A DNA stretch of 17,519 nt from an uncultured Mycoplasmatota bacterium (GTDB lineage Bacteria > Bacillota_I > Bacilli_A > RF39 > UBA660). The stretch covers positions 1 through 17,519 of the forward strand of contig USET01000008.1 of assembly GCA_900553765.1 (NCBI GenBank), given 5' to 3'. Positions within the stretch are counted from its first letter, which is position 1, and each line of letters opens with the position of its first letter. Position numbers and translations under genes: made by a program. Positions 8,226 through 15,056 of this stretch are shown here, in pieces. The notes under the pieces are model-generated. The model made no database searches and had not been told where the DNA came from. It saw nothing but the letters and a program-made list of their open reading frames with translations.

Positions 8226-9317
8226 ATGAAAAAAGGAAGAATAGATTATGTATTGTTATTAGGTGTCTTATTAATTTCTATTTTTGGAATTGTGATGATC
8301 GCATCAGCGTCTTATGTATGGGCAGAGTATAAGTTTAACGATCCTTTTAAGTTTGTTAAAAATCAAGCAATTTTCTTTCTCGTTGGAGTTTGTTTCATGT
8401 ATTTTATCAGTAAGATCGATTGTCATGTCTATGAAAGAAATGTCAATCGTATTTTAATTGGATGTATTGTTTTATTAATTCTCGTGTTGATTCCTGGAAT
8501 AGGAACAGTTCGAAATGGGAGTCGAAGTTGGTTTGGAATTGGTTCTTTTGGAATTCAGCCAAGTGAATTTGCAAAACTAGGACTCATTATGTTTACGGCG
8601 AAATATCTTTATCGAAATGAGAGAGATATGAAGAAAATTAAAACGGGAGTACTTCCAATTTTAGGGCTTACTCTATTTGTGTTTGGACTTATTATGTTAC
8701 AACCTGATTTTGGAACTGGTATGATCTTGGTGATGAGTGTGATAGGACTATTATTCGTAGGTGGTGTTTCGTTTAAATTTTTCTTGCGAATTGGGTTAGT
8801 AGGACTTCTTGGAATTGCTGGTTTAATCGCGGTCGCACCATATCGCCTGGAGAGAATTTTATCGTTTTTAAATCCATGGAAAGACCCATTGGGAAGTGGA
8901 TTTCAGATTATTCAATCCCTCTATGCGATCGGACCGGGTGGATTATTTGGATATGGTCTTGGAAATTCAAGGCAGAAACATTTCTATCTACCAGAACCAC
9001 AGACTGATTTTATCTTTTCTATCATTAGCGAAGAGTTTGGTTTTTTAGGTGTTGTGATCGTAACATCGTTATTTCTATTAATTATTTATAAAGGATTTCA
9101 AATTGCTCGAAAGAGTAACGATCTTTTTTCTAAATATCTTGCTTTTGGAATTACCTTCCAGATCGCATTCCAGGCAGTGTTGAATCTTTGTGTGGTCGTT
9201 GGACTCATTCCAGTCACAGGAGTGACACTTCCGTTTCTTTCTTACGGTGGAAGCAGTTTACTTATTACACTATCTAGTATTGGTATTTTGCTTAGCATTT
9301 CTAGGCACCAAAGATAA
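8226..9317 (+). CDS. ftsW: SEDS-family peptidoglycan glycosyltransferase (FtsW/SpoVE)
   Basis: A 363-residue membrane protein with about ten helices that polymerises lipid II into glycan strands together with a class B PBP. Motifs include SASYVWAEYKF (27-37, close to the SpoVE N-terminal region), GSRSWF..QPSEFAKL (98-118), QPDFGT (159-164), the long loop GPGGLFGYGLGNSRQK (236-251) and PEPQTDFIFSIISEEFG (256-272). That last motif holds the essential Asp261. It ends with LPFLSYGGSS (335-344). AGGTG (8218-8222), overlapping the mraY stop, best serves ATG 8226; GTG 8220 would add two residues and lies inside that site. The sequence looks more like FtsW/SpoVE than RodA. It is the last gene of the operon and is followed by a terminator at 9390. 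Confidence 0.94.
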   Translation: MKKGRIDYVLLLGVLLISIFGIVMIASASYVWAEYKFNDPFKFVKNQAIFFLVGVCFMYFISKIDCHVYERNVNRILIGCIVLLILVLIPGIGTVRNGSRSWFGIGSFGIQPSEFAKLGLIMFTAKYLYRNERDMKKIKTGVLPILGLTLFVFGLIMLQPDFGTGMILVMSVIGLLFVGGVSFKFFLRIGLVGLLGIAGLIAVAPYRLERILSFLNPWKDPLGSGFQIIQSLYAIGPGGLFGYGLGNSRQKHFYLPEPQTDFIFSIISEEFGFLGVVIVTSLFLLIIYKGFQIARKSNDLFSKYLAFGITFQIAFQAVLNLCVVVGLIPVTGVTLPFLSYGGSSLLITLSSIGILLSISRHQR

Positions 9318-9365
9318 ATAAATTGCAAGACGTACGAGCGAACTTCAACTGCACAGTCAGATCGT

Positions 9366-9379
9366 CGAAAATATTTTCG
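9366..9379. repeat. 14-bp perfect palindrome CGAAAATATTTTCG
   Basis: A perfect inverted repeat without a loop, in the 70-base gap between ftsW and its terminator. It could be a dimeric regulator site or may be chance in AT-rich DNA. The rest of 9318-9389 shows nothing I recognise. Confidence 0.3.
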
Positions 9380-9389
9380 TTTCGTATTT

Positions 9390-9417
9390 AGAGATTACGA
9401 TGGAGTAGTCTCTTTTT
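9390..9417 (+). terminator. Terminator of the dcw operon
   Basis: AGAGATTAC (9390-9398) pairs with GTAGTCTCT (9405-9413), 9 bp with one G-T wobble and loop GATGGA, followed by five T (9413-9417). It ends transcription after ftsW. Confidence 0.8.
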
Positions 9418-9418
9418 A

Positions 9419-9447
9419 TTTACATCATAAATACAATTTGTTATAAT
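9419..9447 (+). promoter_or_regulatory. Promoter of the orphan gene at 9469
   Basis: TTTACA (9419-9424), 17 bases, TATAAT (9442-9447) with an extended -10 TG at 9439-9440. It begins right behind the dcw terminator T-tract and leaves a leader of about 15 bases. Confidence 0.8.
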
Positions 9448-9468
9448 ACCAAAAGGCGGTGGAAAGAC

Positions 9469-9978
9469 ATGTTAGAAATAAAAAAACATCCATTTAAAGA
9501 AAAATTCACAGAGATCAATATTCGTCAGAGAAATTACGAGAGAAAAAGTTTTATTACAGTACAATTTACAACAGAATTTTATCCTAGCATCGTAAATGAT
9601 CAGATTGTAAGTGGAGCAATTGACTTAAAATTGGATTTGAGTGATATCCATGCACTTGATGATTTATCTTTAAAAAAATATCAAGGGGATATTGGAAGTC
9701 TTACGATCTCTGTCAATAATAATGGAATTTGGGAACATCAAACGTTAGATCAGTTTGAAGTTACTTTTGGAAAGAGAGAAAAAAATGAAATTCCATTTCA
9801 AATACAAGCGAAAGATTTAGTGTTTGATTCTGTTGGAACGATCGTTAGTTTATATACGACATCGACGGCGGAAAAGAAGTTAGAGAAGGAATTTGATCTA
9901 TCGGATTTTTACTCACAGATCATTCGTAAAGAAATTGGAAAAAGTACGATTATTCGATTTATCGCAAAAGAAAAATAA
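9469..9978 (+). CDS. Hypothetical protein, 169 residues, beta-rich
   Basis: I do not recognise this family. The protein has no signal peptide, membrane segment, cysteine or clear catalytic motif. Alternating hydrophobic stretches suggest mostly beta structure, for example FITVQFTTEF (28-37) and the run around IGSLTISVNN (75-84). The C-terminal third is charged, with SDFYSQIIRKEIGK at about 145-158. It is expressed from its own consensus promoter with a ribosome binding site close to AGGAGGTG (AGGCGGTG, 9454-9461), and ends in its own AT-rich terminator, so it is a single-gene unit. Codon use looks like that of its neighbours and there is no sign of transfer. It is probably a soluble cytoplasmic protein; nothing in the context points to a function. 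Confidence 0.75.
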   Translation: MLEIKKHPFKEKFTEINIRQRNYERKSFITVQFTTEFYPSIVNDQIVSGAIDLKLDLSDIHALDDLSLKKYQGDIGSLTISVNNNGIWEHQTLDQFEVTFGKREKNEIPFQIQAKDLVFDSVGTIVSLYTTSTAEKKLEKEFDLSDFYSQIIRKEIGKSTIIRFIAKEK

Positions 9979-9997
9979 AAAGAATTTTTCTTTTTTT
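9970..9997 (+). terminator. AT-rich hairpin terminator overlapping the stop at 9976
   Basis: GAAAAAT (9970-9976) pairs with ATTTTTC (9984-9990), followed by seven T (9991-9997). The stem is weak because it is almost all A-T, but the T-tract is long. Confidence 0.55.
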
Positions 9998-10017
9998 GTT
10001 TGAAGTATGTAAAATCG

Positions 10018-10046
10018 TTGACGAACAATGGCTCGCATGATATTCT
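10018..10046 (+). promoter_or_regulatory. Promoter of the Cys-His-Asp protein gene
   Basis: TTGACG (10018-10023), 17 bases, TATTCT (10041-10046) with an extended -10 TG at 10038-10039. The start codon lies 24 bases after the -10 box. Confidence 0.7.
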
Positions 10047-10069
10047 AATAGTAATAGGAGCGTTGAAAA

Positions 10070-10798
10070 ATGATGAAGCCATTTATTATCGATTTTCAAA
10101 TCTGTAATCATTACGTATCGGAACCAAAATTGCAAAGGCTGATTGCACAATATCAATCCAGTGGACAGTTTACTTATGATGAGTTGACCGCGTTTTTAAA
10201 TACTGTTATTTTTAATGCAAGATTGAAATTACTAGACTATTCAGATGGATCATTTCGAAATTTGTGTGATACAGCACAAAGTATGATCGGAAGAGGATTA
10301 GAGAGTATAGGAATTCCTGTTCGAATTTTAGATATAGGAGCAGCGATTCATGAAGAGGCTTTGGGACATTCTGTTTTGATTGCCGATTTGGTTTGTGAAG
10401 GCAAACCTTATCCCGTATTGATCGATATTACATATCAACAATTTTGTTTGACGGAAAATTGTTTAGATTCTTGTTATATCAAGAAAGATGGTTTTGTTTT
10501 AATGAGCCCAGATCCAGGTTATGTTGCAAAGAAAAATCCTCAAACGACAGAAGTAATTCGTCGATTATTAGAGTACGGTTATCTTCCTTGGACAAAAGAG
10601 ATAGCTAAAAATTATTGTGATACGTTCTTTTTATCTCGAACGGGGAGAGAAGAGGAAATTGAAAAGCAAAGTCATACTGGAGAAGAGTACCTTGCGATGA
10701 CAAGAAAATCGAATAGAGGTTATTCCAATTCTGTTGAAGATCTAAAACGAAAGGGATTATTATTGTTTTCTAGCGATCAACATCATTATCAAAAATAG
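10070..10798 (+). CDS. Putative transglutaminase/papain-fold cysteine enzyme, 242 residues
   Basis: This family has no name that I can give. The middle of the protein shows an ordered Cys-His-Asp set: Cys66 at the start of a helix (NLCDTAQSMIGRGLESIGIP, 64-83), His100 in a beta strand (GHSVLIADL, 99-107) and Asp119 in the next strand (PVLIDITYQQF, 115-125). That order, with about 34 and 19 residues between the positions, fits the transglutaminase-like or papain-like cysteine hydrolase fold. There is no signal peptide or membrane helix, so it is probably cytoplasmic. AGGAG (10056-10060) serves ATG 10070; ATG 10073 is an equally valid start one codon on. It has its own promoter and a terminator that begins inside its stop codon. 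Catalysis is inferred from the pattern only; a structural, inactive fold is possible. Confidence 0.7.
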   Translation: MMKPFIIDFQICNHYVSEPKLQRLIAQYQSSGQFTYDELTAFLNTVIFNARLKLLDYSDGSFRNLCDTAQSMIGRGLESIGIPVRILDIGAAIHEEALGHSVLIADLVCEGKPYPVLIDITYQQFCLTENCLDSCYIKKDGFVLMSPDPGYVAKKNPQTTEVIRRLLEYGYLPWTKEIAKNYCDTFFLSRTGREEEIEKQSHTGEEYLAMTRKSNRGYSNSVEDLKRKGLLLFSSDQHHYQK

Positions 10799-10817
10799 AG
10801 AGGGTTTCCTCTCTTTT
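10797..10817 (+). terminator. Terminator starting inside the stop codon at 10796-10798
   Basis: AGAGAGG (10797-10803) pairs perfectly with CCTCTCT (10808-10814) around a GTTT loop, followed by TTTT, G and TTTT. Compact and probably efficient. Confidence 0.85.
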
Positions 10818-10824
10818 GTTTTCC

Positions 10825-10833
10825 TGATATAAT
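10825..10833 (+). promoter_or_regulatory. Extended -10 promoter of dnaE
   Basis: TGATATAAT with a perfect -10 hexamer at 10828-10833. The -35 position (about 10805-10810) falls in the preceding terminator and has a poor match, so the TG extension probably compensates. The ATG at 10832 overlaps this box and cannot be the normal dnaE start. Confidence 0.7.
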
Positions 10834-10852
10834 GAGAGTAGGAGGTGTCGAT

Positions 10853-13789
10853 ATGGTTCCACTTTATTTAAAAACAGAATATAGTTTGCTGGAAAGTATG
10901 ATACGAATTCCGGATCTCATTTCTTATGCAAAGGAACATCACATCGATACCCTTGCAATTACAGATTCGAATTTATACGGTGCGATGGAATTTTATTTGG
11001 CTTGTAAAAAAAATGATATCAAACCGATCATTGGTTTAGAAATCAAGTTGAATGATCTTCCATTTGTCGTTTATGCGAAATCGTATCGTGGATATCAGAG
11101 CTTATTAAAATTAAGTACGATTCAAAGTGAGAGATCTCTTTCGATCGAAGAAGTTGAGATGTATAGTGTAGATTTGTTATGTATTGTACCATTTGAAAGT
11201 AGTCCTCTATACCATCAGCTCAATAAAATTTATCAAGATCTTTTTATCGGATATGAATCGAAAGATCAGAGGATGCAATTAAAAAAAGACAATGCAGTCT
11301 ACATGAAACCGATCTATTATTTAACGCAGGAAGATGAAAAGTTTTATCCGTACTTGATTGCAATTCAAAAGGGAATCTTATTGGAGGATGTAACTGATAA
11401 AAAAGAGGGACATCGTCTTTTCCCAGAAATGAAGTACGATATATCATTTGAGATGGATCTCCATAACCATGAAAAAATCGAATTGTTGTGTCAATTCGAA
11501 TTAGAAAAAGAAGAGAATTTGCTTCCTATTTACGATTGTCCAAATGGACTAGATGCTTATTCTTATTTGAAGCAGCTTTGTATCGAAGGACTTCGTCGCA
11601 TTTTTGGTACAACGGTTAAGAAAGTGTATTTAGAGAGATTGAAATACGAGTTAGATACGATTCAGAAAATGGGCTTTTGCAATTATTTTCTCGTTGTTTG
11701 GGATTACGTTAAATATGCGAAAGATCACGGAATTTTAGTCGGACCAGGTAGGGGAAGTGCAGCAGGATCTTTAGTATCTTACTGTCTTAATATTACAGAT
11801 GTCGATCCGATTCAATACGACCTTTTATTTGAACGTTTCTTAAATCCAGAGCGTATTACGATGCCGGATATCGATATCGATTTTGAATATAACAGAAGGG
11901 AAGAAGTCATCCAGTATTGTATTCAAAAATATGGTTTTAAGCGTGTTGCAGGAATCATTACATTTGGAACGTTAGGTGCAAAACAAGTAATTCGTGATGT
12001 CGCTCGTACGATGGATATCGATTTAAAATTAGTAGATCGTGTTTGTAAGTTATTGGATGCTAGAATGACATTACTAGAAAATTATAAAGCATCTAAGAAA
12101 TTGATAGATCTCATTCAATACGATCGCAACTTACAGAAGTTATATCAAGTTGCCCTTCGTTTAGAAGGTTTAAAACGACATACGTCAATTCATGCAGCGG
12201 GAATTGTTATGTGTCAAAAAGATCTAGATGAAGTAATTCCACTATCTTTATCTCATGAAGGATTTTATACGACGGGATATTCTATGGAATATTTAGAAGA
12301 TCTTGGATTACTAAAGATGGATTTCTTGGCACTTCGTAATTTAACGTTGATTCGGGATGTTTTAGATAGTGTTGAAAAGATAGAACATACTCCACTATCA
12401 TTTACGGAAATTCCTCTTGATGATAAAGAGGCAATATCTATATTTACCGAAGTGAATACGGTTGGTATCTTTCAATTTGAATCTAGTGGAATGATGAATT
12501 TTTTAAGGAAGTTTCGACCGAATAGCTTCGAAGAAGTTGCAGCGGCAATCGCTTTATTTCGACCGGGACCAATGCAGAATATCGATCACTTTATCAAACG
12601 AAAAAGAGGGTTAGAAAAAATCGAATATATCCATCCTGATTTAGAGCCAATTTTAAAATCAACTTATGGAATTATCGTCTATCAAGAACAGATCATGCAG
12701 ATCGCTCGTTTACTTGCTGGCTATACCTATGGGGAAGCCGATGTATTAAGACGTGCTATGAGTAAAAAGAAAGAAGAAGTACTCATTCGAGAAAAGGATA
12801 AATTTATCAAACAAAGTACGGCTAGAGGCTATACGGAAAAGGTCGCGACAGAGGTATACGATTTGATTTTAAAATTCGCATCTTATGGATTTAACCGTGC
12901 TCATTCTGTTGCTTATTCTATGATTGCCTATAAAATGGCATATTTGAAAGCCCATTATACGAAACACTTTATGAAAAGTTTATTATCTATGGTAATCGGA
13001 AGCGAGGTCAAAACAAAAGAATACAGTTATGAATGTAAGTTAAACCATATCACATTATTACCTCCTGATATTAACTTGAGTGGAAAGGAATATCAAATCG
13101 AGAAAAGTGGAATACGATATCCTTTTTCTAGTATTAAAAATATTGGAGGAAGCGTTGTGTCTATTCTTTTGGAAGAAAGAAATAAAAGACCTTTTACCGA
13201 TATCTATGATTTCTTTCAACGATGTTATGGAAAAGCGGTCAATAAAAAAGCAATCGAAAGTTTAAACGATGCGGGATGTTTTCGTTCGTTTGGAATCAAT
13301 CAACATACATTATATGAAAACATCGATCTTTTGATTAATTATTCTGAGGTTGCTCATGATATCGAAGAAGAATATGTGGAAAAGCCGATGTTGCAAAAAG
13401 TTGAAGAGTACTCTAAGAAAGAGAGAATGCAGAAAGAATTAGAAGTTTTTGGATTTTATCTTTCAGAGCATCCAGTAACAGAAAAGCGTTTACGTTATCC
13501 AAATAGTATTACGATCGCGATGGTTCCTAATTATTTTGATCGAGAGATCGATATCGTTTTATACGTCGACAAAGTGAAAGAAATTTCGACAAAGAAAAAT
13601 GATAAAATGGGATTTATCACAGGAAGTGATGAGTTGAATACGATCGATGTTGTTTTATTTCCTAAGATCTATGAACAATATTCTTTAGAGAAAGGAGATA
13701 TTATTCTCGTTCGTGCGAAAGTAGAAAAACGATTTGATAAATTACAGCTTGTCGTTAGACAACTTCAAAAGTTAGAAGAAGATGTCTAA
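10853..13789 (+). CDS. dnaE: DNA polymerase III alpha subunit, DnaE type, with a decayed PHP domain
   Basis: A 978-residue C-family replicative polymerase. AGGAGGTG (10840-10847) sets ATG 10853; an in-frame ATG at 10832 lies in the -10 box. The PHP domain (about 1-200) keeps its fold motifs (TEYSLLES 8-15, ITDSNLYGAMEFY 36-48) but lacks the metal-binding His of HxHTEYS and TDHGN, so it should be inactive as a nuclease. The polymerase core has GPGRGSAAGSLVSYC (297-311), catalytic Asp341 and Asp343 in PDIDIDF (338-344) and the third Asp490 in KMDFLALRNLT (488-498). The C-terminus carries helix-hairpin-helix and OB-fold regions and ends near 978. It is shorter than Bacillus DnaE (about 1,115). 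In Bacilli DnaE extends primers for PolC; polC is not in the window. Confidence 0.95.
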   Translation: MVPLYLKTEYSLLESMIRIPDLISYAKEHHIDTLAITDSNLYGAMEFYLACKKNDIKPIIGLEIKLNDLPFVVYAKSYRGYQSLLKLSTIQSERSLSIEEVEMYSVDLLCIVPFESSPLYHQLNKIYQDLFIGYESKDQRMQLKKDNAVYMKPIYYLTQEDEKFYPYLIAIQKGILLEDVTDKKEGHRLFPEMKYDISFEMDLHNHEKIELLCQFELEKEENLLPIYDCPNGLDAYSYLKQLCIEGLRRIFGTTVKKVYLERLKYELDTIQKMGFCNYFLVVWDYVKYAKDHGILVGPGRGSAAGSLVSYCLNITDVDPIQYDLLFERFLNPERITMPDIDIDFEYNRREEVIQYCIQKYGFKRVAGIITFGTLGAKQVIRDVARTMDIDLKLVDRVCKLLDARMTLLENYKASKKLIDLIQYDRNLQKLYQVALRLEGLKRHTSIHAAGIVMCQKDLDEVIPLSLSHEGFYTTGYSMEYLEDLGLLKMDFLALRNLTLIRDVLDSVEKIEHTPLSFTEIPLDDKEAISIFTEVNTVGIFQFESSGMMNFLRKFRPNSFEEVAAAIALFRPGPMQNIDHFIKRKRGLEKIEYIHPDLEPILKSTYGIIVYQEQIMQIARLLAGYTYGEADVLRRAMSKKKEEVLIREKDKFIKQSTARGYTEKVATEVYDLILKFASYGFNRAHSVAYSMIAYKMAYLKAHYTKHFMKSLLSMVIGSEVKTKEYSYECKLNHITLLPPDINLSGKEYQIEKSGIRYPFSSIKNIGGSVVSILLEERNKRPFTDIYDFFQRCYGKAVNKKAIESLNDAGCFRSFGINQHTLYENIDLLINYSEVAHDIEEEYVEKPMLQKVEEYSKKERMQKELEVFGFYLSEHPVTEKRLRYPNSITIAMVPNYFDREIDIVLYVDKVKEISTKKNDKMGFITGSDELNTIDVVLFPKIYEQYSLEKGDIILVRAKVEKRFDKLQLVVRQLQKLEEDV

Positions 13790-13814
13790 TGTGTGTAAAT
13801 CCATAGTATGATTA

Positions 13815-13842
13815 TTGCTAATTGTAACTCTTTTGATATAAT
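13815..13842 (+). promoter_or_regulatory. Promoter of the pilin-like gene
   Basis: TTGCTA (13815-13820), 16 bases, TATAAT (13837-13842) with an extended -10 TG at 13834-13835. No terminator is obvious between dnaE and this promoter. Confidence 0.7.
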
Positions 13843-13865
13843 AAAACTGAATAGGGGTATGTATA

Positions 13866-14924
13866 ATGAGAAGAAAAAACGGGTTTACTTTATTAGAAGT
13901 ACTAGCTGTGATTGTCGTGTTGGCTATCATTGCTTTGATTACTGTACCGCTTGTTATGAATGCAATTGATAGTGCAAAAAGAGGTGCATTTGAAAGTAGT
14001 GCTTATGGAATTATCAGTTCCGGAGATTACTATGTTGCAAAAAAGGCATTTAAAAATGAGAACTATGCTGGAGAGACATTAGATTTACCAGAAGCAAAAG
14101 ACAAACTTGGCTATAAAGGTAGTGTTCCGACTGATGGTAAATTGATTATCAAAAACAAAGAAAGCCTCGCTCTTGTTATGCATGATACGAAATTTTGCGC
14201 GATCAAAGAATTCGACCAAGATAAAGTAACAATTACTGATTACAACAAAGAAACCTGTAAATTAGAAGTGACAGATGTGGAGAAAGCGCCGACTGTTTCT
14301 ACATCATATCAATTATATAACGAAGATCAAAACGCGAGTTTATCGATTGTCGCAACAAGTGAATATGGGATTCGCTCTGTAAAATATCTACAGGGAAATC
14401 AACCTGAAGATACAGTGGCAACTTCTGGAATTCCTATCGCTCTCCAAGGAGAACAATACGTTGTAAATGGATTAACGCAAAATGGTTACTATACTGTCTA
14501 TGTAGAAGATCAGCATGGAAATACCACGATGAAGAGAGTTGTTATCGAAGGAATTATCGTATTAGAAGGAAGCTTTGAAGATTTGTACGTGAGTGGATCT
14601 TTTGGAGCATTGTCGTCTAGTTGGGGAAGTTTCCGTCGAACTCTTACGATCAATACGAAAAACGATGTAAAAATTGTCGACGCACGATATACCAAAGGGT
14701 ATAGTTACGATGATATTAGTAGTTTTGAAAATAATACTTCTTTTGGCGATAAAATAGATTATGAAGAAGATCGTATGAGTTTCACTGCGACAGGTCTATG
14801 GTTACAGCGAGTGACAGTTTATGTGAAATATGAATATCAAGAGGAAGTGAAACCTGGAAAGTTTGAACCAAGATATGCATCGAAGATATATAAAACTAGG
14901 TTTTCAAATGTATTTGGAGATTAA
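13866..14924 (+). CDS. Type IV pilin-like protein with an Ig-like C-terminal region
   Basis: A 352-residue protein with a classic class III prepilin signal: a short basic leader MRRKNG, then FTLLEVLAVIVVLAIIAL. Cleavage is expected after Gly6, giving a mature Phe1 and the conserved Glu5 (Glu11 here). The hydrophobic helix spans about 8-30 and continues into the pilin stalk. Only two cysteines are present, Cys111 and Cys131, which could close a pilin-type loop. From about 141 to 230 the pattern (SLSIVATSEYGIRSVKYL, GYYTVYVEDQHGNTT) looks like a bacterial Ig-like or fibronectin-like fold. Residues 235-352 form a further beta-rich region I do not recognise. It has its own promoter and terminator, with no prepilin peptidase, ATPase or other pilin gene beside it, so the assembly machinery must be elsewhere. 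A surface adhesin or minor pilin is plausible. Confidence 0.85.
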   Translation: MRRKNGFTLLEVLAVIVVLAIIALITVPLVMNAIDSAKRGAFESSAYGIISSGDYYVAKKAFKNENYAGETLDLPEAKDKLGYKGSVPTDGKLIIKNKESLALVMHDTKFCAIKEFDQDKVTITDYNKETCKLEVTDVEKAPTVSTSYQLYNEDQNASLSIVATSEYGIRSVKYLQGNQPEDTVATSGIPIALQGEQYVVNGLTQNGYYTVYVEDQHGNTTMKRVVIEGIIVLEGSFEDLYVSGSFGALSSSWGSFRRTLTINTKNDVKIVDARYTKGYSYDDISSFENNTSFGDKIDYEEDRMSFTATGLWLQRVTVYVKYEYQEEVKPGKFEPRYASKIYKTRFSNVFGD

Positions 14925-14950
14925 AAAGTGCACGTTGTAGCACTTTTTTT
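14923..14950 (+). terminator. Terminator of the pilin-like gene, likely bidirectional
   Basis: AAAAAGTGC (14923-14931) pairs with GCACTTTTT (14940-14948) around an 8-base loop. The T run is 14944-14950. The A-tract lets it work on the minus strand as well. It begins inside the stop codon. Confidence 0.85.
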
Positions 14951-14954
14951 GTAC

Positions 14955-14984
14955 AAAAAAGGGACCGTCCCCTGAGACGGTCCC
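14955..14984 (-). terminator. GC-rich hairpin with a minus-strand T-tract (REP-like)
   Basis: GGGACCGTC (14961-14969) and GACGGTCCC (14976-14984) form a perfect 9-bp stem with loop CCCTGA. Six A at 14955-14960 become six T directly after the hairpin when read on the minus strand, which is the layout of an intrinsic terminator. The GC content is far above the surroundings, and the sequence also resembles the GGGACGGTCCC-type palindromic repeats scattered in many Bacillota genomes. Confidence 0.6.
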
Positions 14985-15056
14985 AATAAAAGAATAAAAA
15001 GGGGTTGGCTAGTGTGATACTAGCATTTTCCAATTCGGTTTAATTTCGAATTGGTG
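14955..15056 (-). ncRNA. Candidate minus-strand small RNA, about 100 nt
   Basis: A minus-strand promoter (TTGACA, 17 bases, TAAGAT; 15091 to 15063) would start transcription near 15056, and a strong minus-strand terminator ends near 14955. The RNA would hold two further hairpins: an 8-bp stem CCAATTCG/CGAATTGG (15030-15037 with 15047-15054) and a 6-bp stem GCTAGT/ACTAGC (15008-15013 with 15019-15024). A single-stranded CCAACCCC-U-rich stretch and the terminator hairpin follow. I see no known RNA family in it. It has no convincing reading frame. It is a prediction from signals only. Confidence 0.35.
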
